A stretch of 64,000 bases of DNA from Pyricularia pennisetigena (GCF_004337985.1 NW_021940926.1:62001-126000), one strand, 5' to 3'; shown: positions 33,940-44,537, counted from the stretch's first letter. The notes: generated from the sequence alone by a model not told the origin. Program-made: numbers and translations.

Positions 33940-34157
33940 AGGAGTTCGGTAAAATGTACTAGCTTTACAACAGATTTGTAAAGTTGGGTGTAATTGTAGC
34001 TTTTCCGAGCACAACGTTTCAGACATTTAAAGAACGCATTCAGCACGCTTTATCTCACGGCACAGTAAAAGAGGGAAGGAGTTTCCGGACATTTCCATTT
34101 CCATTACCTGCGCTTAGAGGACTCCCCCCCCAGTCAGCGAAGTGGTCTCTGATTTTT

Positions 34158-34268
34158 TATGCGGCCGGCGGGAGTGAAGCCGCCGTACATCCACGATTGG
34201 AAGGCAGCGGCAAAGGTTGTTAGGATGTGAAAAGGTTATGAGTTGGTAGGCTTGGGGATGAACGGTTG
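34158..34268 (+). repeat. Right direct repeat flanking the virus-like block
   Basis: 111 bp matching 19547-19655 at about 90% identity in the same orientation. At its low-coordinate edge the ISG12-like exon 2 sequence (AAFQSWMYGGFTPAG on the minus strand) ends abruptly and block DNA begins. At its high edge it continues into the intron and exon 1 of the same gene. Confidence 0.9.
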
Positions 34269-34589
34269 CGAGGAGAGGGGTTTGGTGCCATAATACCGAC
34301 CTGCCATCACGCCCAAAGGTCCGAAACCAAGGACAGAAAATAAAAGCATAATAATAGCAAAGATGATAACCCAGGCAAATATAATTGGCCACACATTTAC
34401 CAAATAAGCAAATATCCCTTTTATTAGAATTGAGCACATGAATGTGGAATGAAGGATTAGGATTGAATGCAAATTTACGAGGTTGAACGACAAAATTACG
34501 GGCAGTTTGGATGGATAGGTGGATGAAATTAGGACTGCAATATTGGGCAGCAAATGGAGAGAAATTAGAATCACTAACAGAGTATACAC
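34158..34589 (-). pseudogene. ISG12-like (IFI6/IFI27 family) gene, N-terminal half
   Basis: Exon 1 runs from ATG 34589 and encodes a very hydrophobic protein start with at least three membrane segments, ending GFGPLGVMAG at about 34306. A candidate intron begins GTCGGT at 34300, contains CTAAC near 34219-34223 and should end near 34212. Exon 2 then reads FAAAFQSWMYGGFTPAG. The expected AG acceptor is missing (TTTGC instead), in this copy and in the left one. The coding sequence stops at 34158, where virus-like DNA begins; the missing C-terminal half is at 19377-19655. Together the two halves overlap by only about 110 bp, as expected from insertion with target duplication. Function in fungi is unknown; animal relatives are interferon-induced organelle membrane proteins. 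Confidence 0.8.
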
Positions 34590-37500
34590 AATGAGTGCGG
34601 AGGAAGTGATTGGAAAATTACAAATAGGAATAATTTAAAATGCGCAAATCGAGTACTGCAGGTCTTCTGCGGCGATTAGAAACTAGGAGCGAGTTGGAAC
34701 CAAGTGGGGTTTACGTCCAGGTGTTTGAGCGAATTTCTAAGACATAGTGGAGGACGGGGTAAAACGGAACAGGTGTTGGAATTGTGATTGATGGTAAAGC
34801 CGAAGTGGATCCGGTAATTGTGAGGAATTTATACGACATTGTTGCGGCGATAAGGGAGGACTTTGAATAGACACAGAGTTAGTAGAAGAAAATACCCTTT
34901 TCGAACCCAGTATAAAACTATCAAACCAATCCTTTCAATCATTATGTACTGATGTGCTTCTGCCAATCGTATAGTGTAGTATCATTTATATTAATTAAAA
35001 AATGTAGTATCGGGGCATTGCGAGGCTATGCATGGGACATCACAGGCATACATTAACGTAAATAATATGTTGAATTTGTGCCCAATCGCAAGGCCTTGGA
35101 TAAGGACTGTAATGCGGGAGGTGTACCGCTTTCCAGAAAAAAATGTCTTCAACCTTTACTAGGTTGCACGGCAGCCGCCTTGAAGTGGCAATTCCGGCTC
35201 CGATTCATCCAGCTACCCGACACTCGACGTGCGCTTTATATTAGCTTTTGCTATTTAGTAAATTTGCTATCTCGCGTAAAGGTACCAAACCTATCTTCTT
35301 ATAGGATTGCAGTTGCAAATTACCACGTTTTCAATCCCCCACGGAGCGGGGTAAAATAAGCGACACATTGTCGAAGCCGTGTATTTTGTCGTTGTCGGGT
35401 GTCCTGATTTGCTTTCTGATTGGAGATGGTCTGGCACGAAAATCGTTGACGCCAACGAGCCAGTCGAGCATAGGTGGTGGGGGAGCGGAAATTTACCAAA
35501 ACAGATTGTTAAGAATGGAGGATGATAGGCTGGCCTTTAACACCTGCATAAGTTCAATTTGATATGCCCGGTTTTCGGCAAATTCCCTGTCAAAGCAGAG
35601 TAAAAGGGGAACTAGTAATTCGAAAAGTAAGTTTGCGCGGTCGGGATTCCTGTAAATATAATGCGAACAAAAGTTAATGGGTACTACGCTTGGGAGTTTT
35701 CACATGTATTTACCTGCATGTTCCGTTATTCCTTAACTCTCGGCATTTATAAGAAGAACCTGTGGACAAGGCAAGAAAGACAGCTGTCTGGTTTCGGGCT
35801 GTCATCGATACCTTTTAGTAGACCAAGATTCGTTATTTTCAGGTACCGTTTGCACCGATTGTGCATCAGAGGCCATGGGGTCCTGATAAAATCGTTGTAA
35901 TTTACAAGTGGCTCAAGCCTCTTGGGATGGTGTGGGGAATTCTTTCGGTCAAATACTGCTGGGTTAACCCCCAACTGCTATCGGTAAGCAACAGCGCTGG
36001 ACTCGGCTTTTTAAAAGATCCGACGTTGTGGAAAGGCTGAACTTTCCTTTTCCATTATGGCTTTGCAACAGCCCTTCGTTTGATTTTCAAATCCCAAAGC
36101 GGAGGATCCTCGGCTCCTATGCGGAATCCTGTACCAGTTGAGAGGCCATAGTATGAAAGTGTTTCAATATCCCAATGCAGAATGCAAGTAGGGAGGGGGC
36201 CGAGCTCCGCAGCGAAACAGGCTATAGCCCGTTGCCTCTGTTAAAATAGCAGTCAGATACTAGCTTAAAATTAAGGTCCGATTATAATGACGTGTGCAAA
36301 GGCTCAAGGGCATACAAAGGTTGTTATCGTCTTTGTTTATCCGATGGCAATAATGGACTGACAGTGTTATTTTCGGAACACAAATTGCTTTGTAATGCAT
36401 TAATTATATGCGTAAGCATTAAATGTGGTGTGCAGGTAAATTGGAACCCAAACGTCCACCATTATTTAATCAAAAGTGTCGGGCCTTTTGCATGTCGACG
36501 GATAATCGGTCGTTTTGCACTTTTGACAACATTGGGGTTCTCTTTCCCTCCATTTTGCACCGAATGTAATCCTGAAAAATTGTCGAGGTTTTCAATCAGT
36601 TAAACCTGCTATTAAAAACACAAACAGACAATAGAACGGCCAAATTTTCATACAATTTACAAACACTATAACAAATGTCGGAAGCACATTGGCTTACTGG
36701 CGCCGCCCACAAACGCTTTGTTCTTGCTACATGTCTGCTCTATTTGATTAATTATGTACGAGGCCAGCCAGCAGTATACAGTTTGGATTTACATCCGCAT
36801 GACAGCAACTGGAGATTTGAAAAGCTTCCGAAAAGACTCCTAGCTCTTTTGCCCTAATATGCTTTATTTTAAGAGTAGGCCGAAATATAGCCTCAGCGGT
36901 CTGCTTGGAACAAGGCCATCCGACTGGGAATGTTTTGCGTTTTGCACCGAATTTTGGCGTCCCACCCGACCTTGTCGACGAGCTTCAGCAAATTTTCCAC
37001 AATTTGACCGCTGTTTTTCAAAAGGTGAACAATTTTAATCAATTTTTGGCCCATAAAACGTTAACATTGACAAATGTGCAAAAAAGTCGGTTAAGGACGG
37101 AAAGTTTCAAATTTTACTCGAGATTATCATTTTGACTCGAGACCAGATTTGGTCGCTTTCAAAAAAGCTTTATGATCCAAAACAATACACGCTACTATCC
37201 AACGAAAAATCTCTGCGTTAGAAACAGACGAAACGTACCTGGAGGACAGCGAAAAAGCCCATTTTTAACAATGTATTGCCATCCTTCCATTTCTAATATC
37301 ACTCAACTCCGATGCAACGCCTGTTCAGCTCGTTCCGCATATAATATGGGCGGTCCAAAAGCGATGGATTTGTTTAGAGCAGACAAACATTGTTTTGCTC
37401 CGAAAAGGAAGAGTTGCCCCACTGGTTTAAACATATATATAAGCTCGCGCGATACCATTTAGCAACGAAAACTATGGTTAAACTCGCCAACAAAACCTAA

Positions 37501-38713
37501 CATTTTTACATCCATTTTTGTCGAGGTTGTAAAAGTTTCGGAACAGCAGCGCCTTTTTTGGCGAACGATACCACGGCCCTCAGCGCAATTTTACAAAGGT
37601 TGACCAAAAAAAACCTGAATCGCTTATCAGAACGCTTGGCCAGATTTGGTTCACGGATAATCCAGAGGCTCGACTTGGCAAAGCGAAACGTTTTATTATC
37701 ACAGTCCATGCTGAAGTACAGCTTTTCACATTTTACGATCGTTATCCAAACCTTACACCACGCCTCTTGTTTATATGCACAAACAAAAAGGTTTGCTTCC
37801 TCTGTTACAATTTCTTGTCCCGTCACCCACTAGCTGTTGGGCTGTTAACCAATCATTAAAAGCTGTATCCAACTTGGATGCCAGTTCCATGCTCGTCTAC
37901 GGTGTGAAAAAGGCATAAAACCCTGTTTTGGGACTTTGCTCGCAATTTGGAAGAAACGATTCTCCTCGACCTGGAAATGAAATTTGGCGTTCGGCGACCG
38001 GTTTATATGGAGTATACTATAAACGTGCCTGGATTAAGGGGGAGCGAACGGGCTGGTTTATACCAATTTAACGCACTCCATATTGCTAAAACATAGGTCC
38101 AACCCGGGGTAGTTGCTCGAACGTTGGTGGATGGACACATGCCATTTATACCTGGGCGGGAGGGTTACAAGAGCTCTAGAACCTGACGATGTTAGTCCCT
38201 GTAAATCCCAAACTTCGTGCATGCGAGCGGTCAAATTGAAGCCAGGGTGGAAACCTTTTGCTACGAAAAAATGCATCCAATAACACCGCTCCTATTGTAT
38301 AAATCCATCAAACCATGTCCTCGTCCAACTAAAGACAATAACGAAGCTGGTGTTTTTCTTAAATACATTGCAATTTAATGCGGCCTTTTTCGGTATTGCA
38401 AGAGGTATCGCAATCGCAATTTAAACAAAAAAAGCTCGGATAGGCATATAGAAATGGTGCCTTTACCCCTCGTTCAATACCAATAGGAATCATTTATATA
38501 TAATGCCATACAAATTTAACGCCTCCAAAAATTCACATCTACGACCTAGGCATTTGTCCACCAAACATCGGCAACACGTCCAAGGCGTCGTTGGCCTCGG
38601 CCCTCCGTCCGCTGCCAAACTGTTCATTAACAAACTGAGAACCGGCTGTGGCCCAACCCAGGCCGAATTAGCAAAAGGTTATATGCCCTTCAAAAGATTT
38701 GGCAGCCGCAACG
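34590..38713. other. No supported gene
   Basis: A short plus-strand reading from ATG 34640 (MRKSSTAGLLRRLETRSELE), divergent from the ISG12-like gene, is protein-like for about 35 codons and resumes after stops to about 34870; it could be a broken host gene. The rest has only short frames. Pieces near 36660-36860, 36900-37130 and 37510-37830 have mixed composition without motifs. Confidence 0.4.
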
Positions 38714-38726
38714 TTGCAACTAATAA
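38714..38726 (+). repeat. Left target-site duplication of LINE copy B
   Basis: The 13-bp sequence TTGCAACTAATAA, repeated exactly at 44716-44728 right after the TAC tail. It fixes the 5' end of the element at 38727. Confidence 0.93.
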
Positions 38727-38837
38727 CAAGCATCCTCCACATTCATGGGTCAGACCCACCTTTGTTAGCGATTCACACCCAAACACACCAATAAGCTTAA
38801 CAGCTGAAGAATTTTCGCCCTCCGGGCGCCGGTCGTC

Positions 38838-40550
38838 ATGGCCTCACCAGAGGTCTCAAACCGCCGCGCGCGCCCGCAGAGCACGCCGCAGGCTTTTCCG
38901 CAGGGCCAGGCCGAGTCGGAACACGTATCTCTCGACACGCGCACCGCTAACGCGCCTGAGCCGGCCGGCCGCGGAAGGTACTCCAGCCTCCCGGCCCTGG
39001 CCATCAAAACACTGCAACAGGAGCTGGAAAACGTGGAAACAGTCGGCAGCTGGCTCGAAGAGGTTTTTGCAGCCAAGCTCGAAAGCTTACAGGCCCCGGA
39101 GGACGCCGCGCTTAGGAGAATTGTTCTCGAACTTGACGATGTGATCAGCGGCTGGTTCCTCAGTCGCACCCTCCCTGAAAAAGAGCGTTCGCGCTCTCCG
39201 TCGCGTTCGCCGACCAGTTCCAGCGAAAGGCGCAGCATCTTAATTACAAGGACGGGCACGGCGTCGTCGGCCTCTAAAGGCAAAGGCACGCCCATTAACA
39301 AATCGGTCACATGGGCCGAGCGAGCCGCCACGCCACCAGCGGCGGCCCCAATGCGAATTTTAACCCCGGCCACGCGCTCGTACCCGATACGTACGACGCC
39401 CGGCAATGCACCTGACAGTTCCGCAGCTCCCTTCCAATCGGGCCGGAACCGCTCCCAAGCCCTGAAGCGTTTGACAGAACAACCGTCCAACCGCATCCTG
39501 ATCCGCGTAAATGACAAATTGCGGATGGTGACGAGGGAGCCATACGCGGTAACCACCAAATTGGCCGAATTGGTCTCGGTGCCACACAGTGAAATCCCAA
39601 ACGCCAAACGTACCCCCACGGGCTGGGGTGTTACGGTGGCCTCTGAGGAAACACGGCAAAAGCTCCTCAACCCCAGCGCGGTCAAGGCCATTATGGACGC
39701 ATTGGACGCGCGGGAAGTCACTGTCCCGACAACCTGGCACACATACGCCGTCTCTGGAGTGCCCCGAACGCTCAATTGCCTGGACGGAAGAAAGGACGTA
39801 CATGATGTAATCCAGGAGGAGATTACCGTGGCAGCAGGCCAGCAGCCAGTCAACTGGCACATTTCCAGGCATGGATACGACCCGCATACGGCTGAGGGCA
39901 CGTGGATAGTGTCTTTCCTCCAACCCGTAAAGCCTTTTCAGCTTTTTGGGGTGTCGGGGCGTGCGCGGAAGGTTGAAAAGTCACGCAAAATTACACACCA
40001 CCACGATGGCTGCCAGGGATATTGCGAAATACGTCGCTGCGTACGGCAAGCGCGTTGCGGCATATGTGGTGAAGCAAAACATGCGACAGAGGAAGAGCCG
40101 TGCAAGGCAGCCCCCAAATGCGTTAACTGCCACGGCCATTTCCCATCCGGACATGAGAACTGCCCTGCCCGACCTTTGGTGGTAAATGGGAAGCTTGAAC
40201 GACCTTCACAGCGTAAACTAAAGGGGATCCGCAGAATCGGACGTGCCAACCGTGCCGCGATTATCAACGACCGGGCTGAGGCGGCCCGCCGAAAGCCAGC
40301 ACCTGCAATCCCGGTCCTAAGCACCTCATCGCAGCATTCGCAAACCTCGAGCTCCCGATCGAGCATTTCAAACAAAAGAGCGCGGCCATGCGAGGCGGCA
40401 GGGGCGGACATCCGCAACTTCCTGCAGGCTGAACAGGAACGCGTGCAAGACGAAATCGTTTGGGCAGCCGAAATAGAGGAGGACGCAGCGGCTGCCGAAC
40501 CTTGCCCCGCTGATGTGATAGACTTGGAAGCAACCCATCGATTGATATGA
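38838..40550 (+). CDS. LINE ORF1 protein (gag-like, zinc-knuckle RNA-binding)
   Basis: A 570-residue protein expected to coat LINE RNA and aid target-primed reverse transcription. The N-terminal third is low-complexity and basic with an SR-rich patch (ERSRSPSRSPTSSS, about residues 115-130). A central folded part (about 215-375) precedes the CCHC knuckles (about 395-455: CEIRRC, CGIC, CKAAPKC, CVNC, HENC). The C-terminal part has serine-rich and helical stretches. The ATG at 38838 is chosen because it opens the long frame 111 bp after the element's start. Oddity: the first knuckle's CxxC pair is missing (HHHDGCQGYC) while copy A reads CRKCKGQGYC. The stop TGA overlaps the ORF2 ATG as ATGA. 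Confidence 0.93.
   Translation: MASPEVSNRRARPQSTPQAFPQGQAESEHVSLDTRTANAPEPAGRGRYSSLPALAIKTLQQELENVETVGSWLEEVFAAKLESLQAPEDAALRRIVLELDDVISGWFLSRTLPEKERSRSPSRSPTSSSERRSILITRTGTASSASKGKGTPINKSVTWAERAATPPAAAPMRILTPATRSYPIRTTPGNAPDSSAAPFQSGRNRSQALKRLTEQPSNRILIRVNDKLRMVTREPYAVTTKLAELVSVPHSEIPNAKRTPTGWGVTVASEETRQKLLNPSAVKAIMDALDAREVTVPTTWHTYAVSGVPRTLNCLDGRKDVHDVIQEEITVAAGQQPVNWHISRHGYDPHTAEGTWIVSFLQPVKPFQLFGVSGRARKVEKSRKITHHHDGCQGYCEIRRCVRQARCGICGEAKHATEEEPCKAAPKCVNCHGHFPSGHENCPARPLVVNGKLERPSQRKLKGIRRIGRANRAAIINDRAEAARRKPAPAIPVLSTSSQHSQTSSSRSSISNKRARPCEAAGADIRNFLQAEQERVQDEIVWAAEIEEDAAAAEPCPADVIDLEATHRLI
40547..40550 (+). promoter_or_regulatory. ATGA stop-start overlap between LINE ORF1 and ORF2
   Basis: The ORF1 stop TGA and the ORF2 start ATG share bases in ATGA. 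Such overlaps allow the ribosome to end ORF1 and restart on ORF2, a mode shown for some two-ORF LINEs. It is conserved in copy A at 7293-7296. Use of this mechanism here is inferred. Confidence 0.75.
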
Positions 40551-43500
40551 CGAAATATTCGCTCGGCAACATGCAGCGGGAACGCCTCGACGTAGTTTGG
40601 GCCAACGTAGGCAAAAGGATGGGTGTGCATCTGAGCCTGTTGGAGTTATGCCACCAGAGAGAAGTGGACCTGGTTAACGTCCAAGAGCCATGGTGCGGGC
40701 TAAAGACGACTACACAAACGCACCCGGGCTATGATGTCTTTGCGCCAGTGGACGAATGGCACGCGAGCACTTACGAAGCCATGACTGGGCTCCGGCCCCG
40801 GGTGCTCACCTACGTCAAGAAGGGGGCAGCCCTAGGGGCCGCACAACGACGGTTACCGCAGGGCCAAAATACGCGGGACGTACTTTGGCTCGAAATTAAC
40901 GGAATATTGTTTATTAACGTATATAGGGCTCCGGGTACTGAGGCCGCGCTGGAAATGGTATGCAATACCGTGCCAAATGGACCCACGGTGATAGGCGGCG
41001 ATTTTAACGTAGCGGCTGCTGCATACCAGCCAGGCCGCACAGACGCACGCGGAGGGGATCAACTGACGGCATGGGCGCAAGCCCAGGGCATGCATTTTAC
41101 AGGAAATATCGGCGTGCCCACCCACCGCGACGGGGGTTTACTGGATATGGTTTTTTCCAACCTCCCCAGCACGGTAACTGTGGTTGACAGCAGTCTTTAC
41201 ACAGGCTCCGACCACGAATCTCTTTATACCACGCTGCGGACGCGCGGCGTCCCCCGCCCGGAGGCGGTCAACGTCTCAGTTAGGGACGACCGGCTACCAA
41301 AGTTCGCGGAGCTACTTGCTTTTGGCATGCAAGATATGCCGGACCCGGGATCCGCGGCCGATGGCTACGCATTGGACGCGTGGGTAGCTGAATTTACAAC
41401 TTTATGGGAGCAAGTGACGTGGGTCGTGGGTACGCCGGCGGGAAAAAGGGGCAGCTCGGCTCCCTGGTGGACCGAAAACTGCCAACGGCTTTGGGCCGAA
41501 TTTCAGCGGGTTAAGCGGAGCGCTGTAAATAGGGCAAACGCCTCTGCCGAGGAGAAAGCTTACACGAAAGGGGTGCGGGCCGCGAAGCGGGAGTACTGGA
41601 GGCACCGGATCGACCAACTGCGCGACGATAAGGATTTGTGGAACATGGTGGGCTGGCTGGGAGCCGGACCACGCCTCCGGTCCCCGCCGCTGGTTATTAA
41701 CGGCGAGCAAGTGAGCGAGCCTTTAGCAAAAGCGGAAGCACTGCAACGGGAGGTGCTTGGCCGATTTTCGGCGGAGGATGACCTGCAGGGAGACCCCTTG
41801 GAGGCCTGGTCGCCGGACGAGGCTAAAATCCCTTGGGACACCCAGGTTAGTGCGGAAGAGGCGGAGCGCTCCTGCATTGGGGTTACGAGCACGTCCCCGG
41901 GCATCGACGGAATGACCGTCCGGCTACTAAAAGCCGGATGGGCTTCGTTGGCCGAGCCGGTGCGCAGGCTCTACCAACGTTGCCTGGAACTCGGACATTT
42001 CCCAGCGCCTTGGAAGAAGGCCGAAGTCGCGATGCTACCGAAAACGGGGAAGAAAGACCGGAGCAGCGTTCGATCCTGGCGGCCTATAGCCCTCCTCTCC
42101 TGCATCGGAAAAGGCCTCGAGAGGCTCGTTGCACGCCGGATAGCTTGGGCCATACACGACAACGGGCTCCTTAGCTGCACCCACGGCGGTGCCCTACCCA
42201 AACGATCGGCGACGGATCTGGTTTGTGCCCTCGCCCACGATATCGAGCAGGCTTTAGCTCGCGGGGAGGAAGTCACCCTTGTCGCATGCGACGTCCAAGG
42301 CGCCTTCGACGCCCTCCTCCATGGGCGATTGATACGGAAAATGCGGAGCCTCGGGTTTAGTAAAATGCTCCTTAGGTTCGTGATTAACTTTTTAAGCGGC
42401 CGCCAGGCCCGAGTCCGGCTGGAGGGTACGACCACGGGCTTTAGGCGGCTTGGGTGCGGCACCCCGCAAGGGTCTCCCCTTTCCCCGATCCTATATATGC
42501 TATATCTGGCGTACCTCGTCAAAAACGGTGCGAAGTGGCGGCTGGCATACGCAGACGACGTGCTTACATGGAAATCGTCACCCTCGTTGGAGGAGAACGT
42601 ACGTTGGCTGGAAGATAAACTCCGGGATATGCACGAAATTGCGGCGGAAGAGAAAATCCATTTTGCAGCGGAAAAGACAGAGGTGATCCATATCACTAAG
42701 AAAAGGCACGGTCGCAACCCGGAAATCCGGATTAATGGTAGAACGGTTACCCCGGTCCAACTACCGGGCGGTCGACGCGGACAAAGCGCCTCCGGGGCCG
42801 AGCGTTACCCGGGCATGCGTTGGCTTGGCTTTTGGTTCAGCCGACGGCTAGACGGGCGCCGCCACGTGGCCGAAAGGGCTGCCAAAGCAATGGCGGTCGC
42901 TGCTCACCTCAAAAGCTTTGGGGCAGTAAGATACGGACCGCCTGCGGCTGCACTTCGCAAGGCAGCGGTGGCATGCGTGGGTTCCTCGGCCACCTACGCA
43001 GCCGAGGCATGGTACAACCCAGCGCACAAGCAAAGAGGACTCCTCAAAGCACTGAACAAACCGCTGGTTTTAGCGGCACGGGCAATCCTCCCGGCGTATA
43101 AAACCACCCCCTCGTCCACTGTTCTCAGGGACGCAGGACTACCCTCGGCCCGCGTCGCGCTGGCCTACACCCGCCTGAAATACGGCGCCCGACTAAGGCT
43201 CGCGGACAAGGGGCACCCCCTTGTCAGCCGCCTGCGTGAAACAGCTCGTGCCCGCAACTCGGGCCATTCGGCCACGACCCTGCAAACGGCTGCGCAACTT
43301 CTCCCGCGGATCCGGAGACTAGAGTTGCGCGCACCTCGCAATGCCCCGGATTCTCGCACTGACCCCACCGGAGGAGTCCCAAAAGAGGAAGCGGCCCGCC
43401 GCTTTATCGAATGGCTGGACATGGTATCACCTGACGATATCGTGGTATATACGGATGGTTCGGAAAAACACGAAAATAACTGCGTCCAAATAGGGTACGG

Positions 43501-44434
43501 ATGGGCCGCTTTTAGGGCGGGCCTGGAATTTGCCGCAGGCTCCGCATCTATTACGCCGGAAAGCCACGTTTTCGACGCCGAGGCGATTGGCGCCCTAAGA
43601 GGGCTACAGGCGGCAGCCAAGGCCCAGCCAGGCGCCCGGATCTGGATTTGTGTGGACAGCACCTCGGTTATTTGGGGTCTTAGAGGCGACGCGCCGCGTT
43701 CGTCCCAATGGGCCTTTTTGGAGTTCCATGACCTTGTCGATCTACTCCGAAAACAAGGTACCGAGGTTCGGGTCCGTTGGTGCCCTGGGCACCAGGGAAT
43801 CCCGGGAAACGACCGGGCTGACGAGCTGGCCAAGGCCGGCTCTGCCGGACCGCCGGACCCAGACCCGAGGGCTCAGCAAACCACGTATAGCGGTGCCGGC
43901 ACGGTCCTCAGAACCATTCTTTCGAATATAGAGAAGGACTGGTGGCGTAAAGAACTTTGTGAACGGTCCCCCGCATATAGGGAATGGAAATTCCAATACA
44001 CACCGAGAAAGGAGCCCGAGGAACTGCGTTTGCCAAGACCCCTACTGGGCCATTATTTGGCCATGAGGACCGGCCACGGCGATTTCAAAGCCTACCATGA
44101 CCGTTTCAACCACCAGGATGCAAACACCTCGTGTGCCTGGTGCTGGAAGCGGACCTCCCCTGAACACCCGGTGCACTGCCGCTTTTCGCGGGCGGTGTGG
44201 AGAAACTGGCCGTGGCCTGATAACGAGCGGCCGGTCGGGCCGCCAGACCGCGGCCAACGCCGCAAATTCTTCCAGACAAGCCTCGGGCAACCGAAAAGCT
44301 TTGAGGCGTTTTCGATAGCCACCAACTATTTCAGCGCCCGCCCCAGAGCGGCCCGCCAGCGCCCCGCGCGCCACGAACGCACTTTACGCCTAGGGACACC
44401 GATCGTAAGCGACTCGAACTCAGACGAGGAATAG
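40547..44434 (+). CDS. LINE ORF2 polyprotein: endonuclease, reverse transcriptase, RNase H
   Basis: A 1,295-residue enzyme that nicks target DNA and copies the LINE RNA into it. The endonuclease/exonuclease/phosphatase domain spans about residues 1-235 (VQEPW, then GGDFNV, then SDHES). The reverse transcriptase spans about 440-740, with PLSPILY and the catalytic YADD at 668-671. RNase H spans about 964-1095, with YTDGSE (D970), VDSTSVIWG and GNDRADELAKAG. The C-terminal region starts with RTGHGDFKAYHDRF and has a cysteine/histidine cluster (CAWC...HPVHC) as in Tad1 proteins. All catalytic residues that can be checked are present and the frame is unbroken. An acidic tail (SDSNSDEE) ends the protein. 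Confidence 0.95.
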   Translation: MTKYSLGNMQRERLDVVWANVGKRMGVHLSLLELCHQREVDLVNVQEPWCGLKTTTQTHPGYDVFAPVDEWHASTYEAMTGLRPRVLTYVKKGAALGAAQRRLPQGQNTRDVLWLEINGILFINVYRAPGTEAALEMVCNTVPNGPTVIGGDFNVAAAAYQPGRTDARGGDQLTAWAQAQGMHFTGNIGVPTHRDGGLLDMVFSNLPSTVTVVDSSLYTGSDHESLYTTLRTRGVPRPEAVNVSVRDDRLPKFAELLAFGMQDMPDPGSAADGYALDAWVAEFTTLWEQVTWVVGTPAGKRGSSAPWWTENCQRLWAEFQRVKRSAVNRANASAEEKAYTKGVRAAKREYWRHRIDQLRDDKDLWNMVGWLGAGPRLRSPPLVINGEQVSEPLAKAEALQREVLGRFSAEDDLQGDPLEAWSPDEAKIPWDTQVSAEEAERSCIGVTSTSPGIDGMTVRLLKAGWASLAEPVRRLYQRCLELGHFPAPWKKAEVAMLPKTGKKDRSSVRSWRPIALLSCIGKGLERLVARRIAWAIHDNGLLSCTHGGALPKRSATDLVCALAHDIEQALARGEEVTLVACDVQGAFDALLHGRLIRKMRSLGFSKMLLRFVINFLSGRQARVRLEGTTTGFRRLGCGTPQGSPLSPILYMLYLAYLVKNGAKWRLAYADDVLTWKSSPSLEENVRWLEDKLRDMHEIAAEEKIHFAAEKTEVIHITKKRHGRNPEIRINGRTVTPVQLPGGRRGQSASGAERYPGMRWLGFWFSRRLDGRRHVAERAAKAMAVAAHLKSFGAVRYGPPAAALRKAAVACVGSSATYAAEAWYNPAHKQRGLLKALNKPLVLAARAILPAYKTTPSSTVLRDAGLPSARVALAYTRLKYGARLRLADKGHPLVSRLRETARARNSGHSATTLQTAAQLLPRIRRLELRAPRNAPDSRTDPTGGVPKEEAARRFIEWLDMVSPDDIVVYTDGSEKHENNCVQIGYGWAAFRAGLEFAAGSASITPESHVFDAEAIGALRGLQAAAKAQPGARIWICVDSTSVIWGLRGDAPRSSQWAFLEFHDLVDLLRKQGTEVRVRWCPGHQGIPGNDRADELAKAGSAGPPDPDPRAQQTTYSGAGTVLRTILSNIEKDWWRKELCERSPAYREWKFQYTPRKEPEELRLPRPLLGHYLAMRTGHGDFKAYHDRFNHQDANTSCAWCWKRTSPEHPVHCRFSRAVWRNWPWPDNERPVGPPDRGQRRKFFQTSLGQPKSFEAFSIATNYFSARPRAARQRPARHERTLRLGTPIVSDSNSDEE

Positions 44435-44537
44435 ACTTATTGCCTTTTCACCCATACTTCACGGCACAAGCCGACAGACGAACCCTCCGTGCACCTCAGG
44501 CACGGGGTCGCGTCAGTGAACTAACCCCCCTAAGCAG

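Larger units (their letters stand above)
19656..34157. other. Putative endogenous large DNA virus fragment
   Basis: A 14.5-kb block inserted between two halves of the ISG12-like gene. It is densely filled with decayed coding stretches on both strands, with little space between them and without visible introns, unlike the gene-poor DNA around it. Two pieces have viral hallmarks: a D5-like SF3 helicase (20019-20774) and a capping-enzyme or LEF-4-like nucleotidyltransferase (32226-33078). Several others end in a single membrane segment, and one AT-rich tandem array lies in the middle. Gene density, strand switching and the helicase plus capping-type enzyme pair argue for a large double-stranded DNA virus, either near the insect-virus class Naldaviricetes or the nucleocytoplasmic viruses. 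No integrase, polymerase, capsid or ATPase was recognised, so assignment is open. Nearly every frame is broken; nothing here should be functional. Confidence 0.65.

Noticed and set aside
19656..34157. Polinton/Maverick or giant transposon (Starship) origin of the block
   Set aside because: No protein-primed polymerase, retroviral-type integrase, tyrosine recombinase or terminal inverted repeats were seen, and the flanking repeats are host-gene sequence. Not excluded, because the block is decayed and may be partial.
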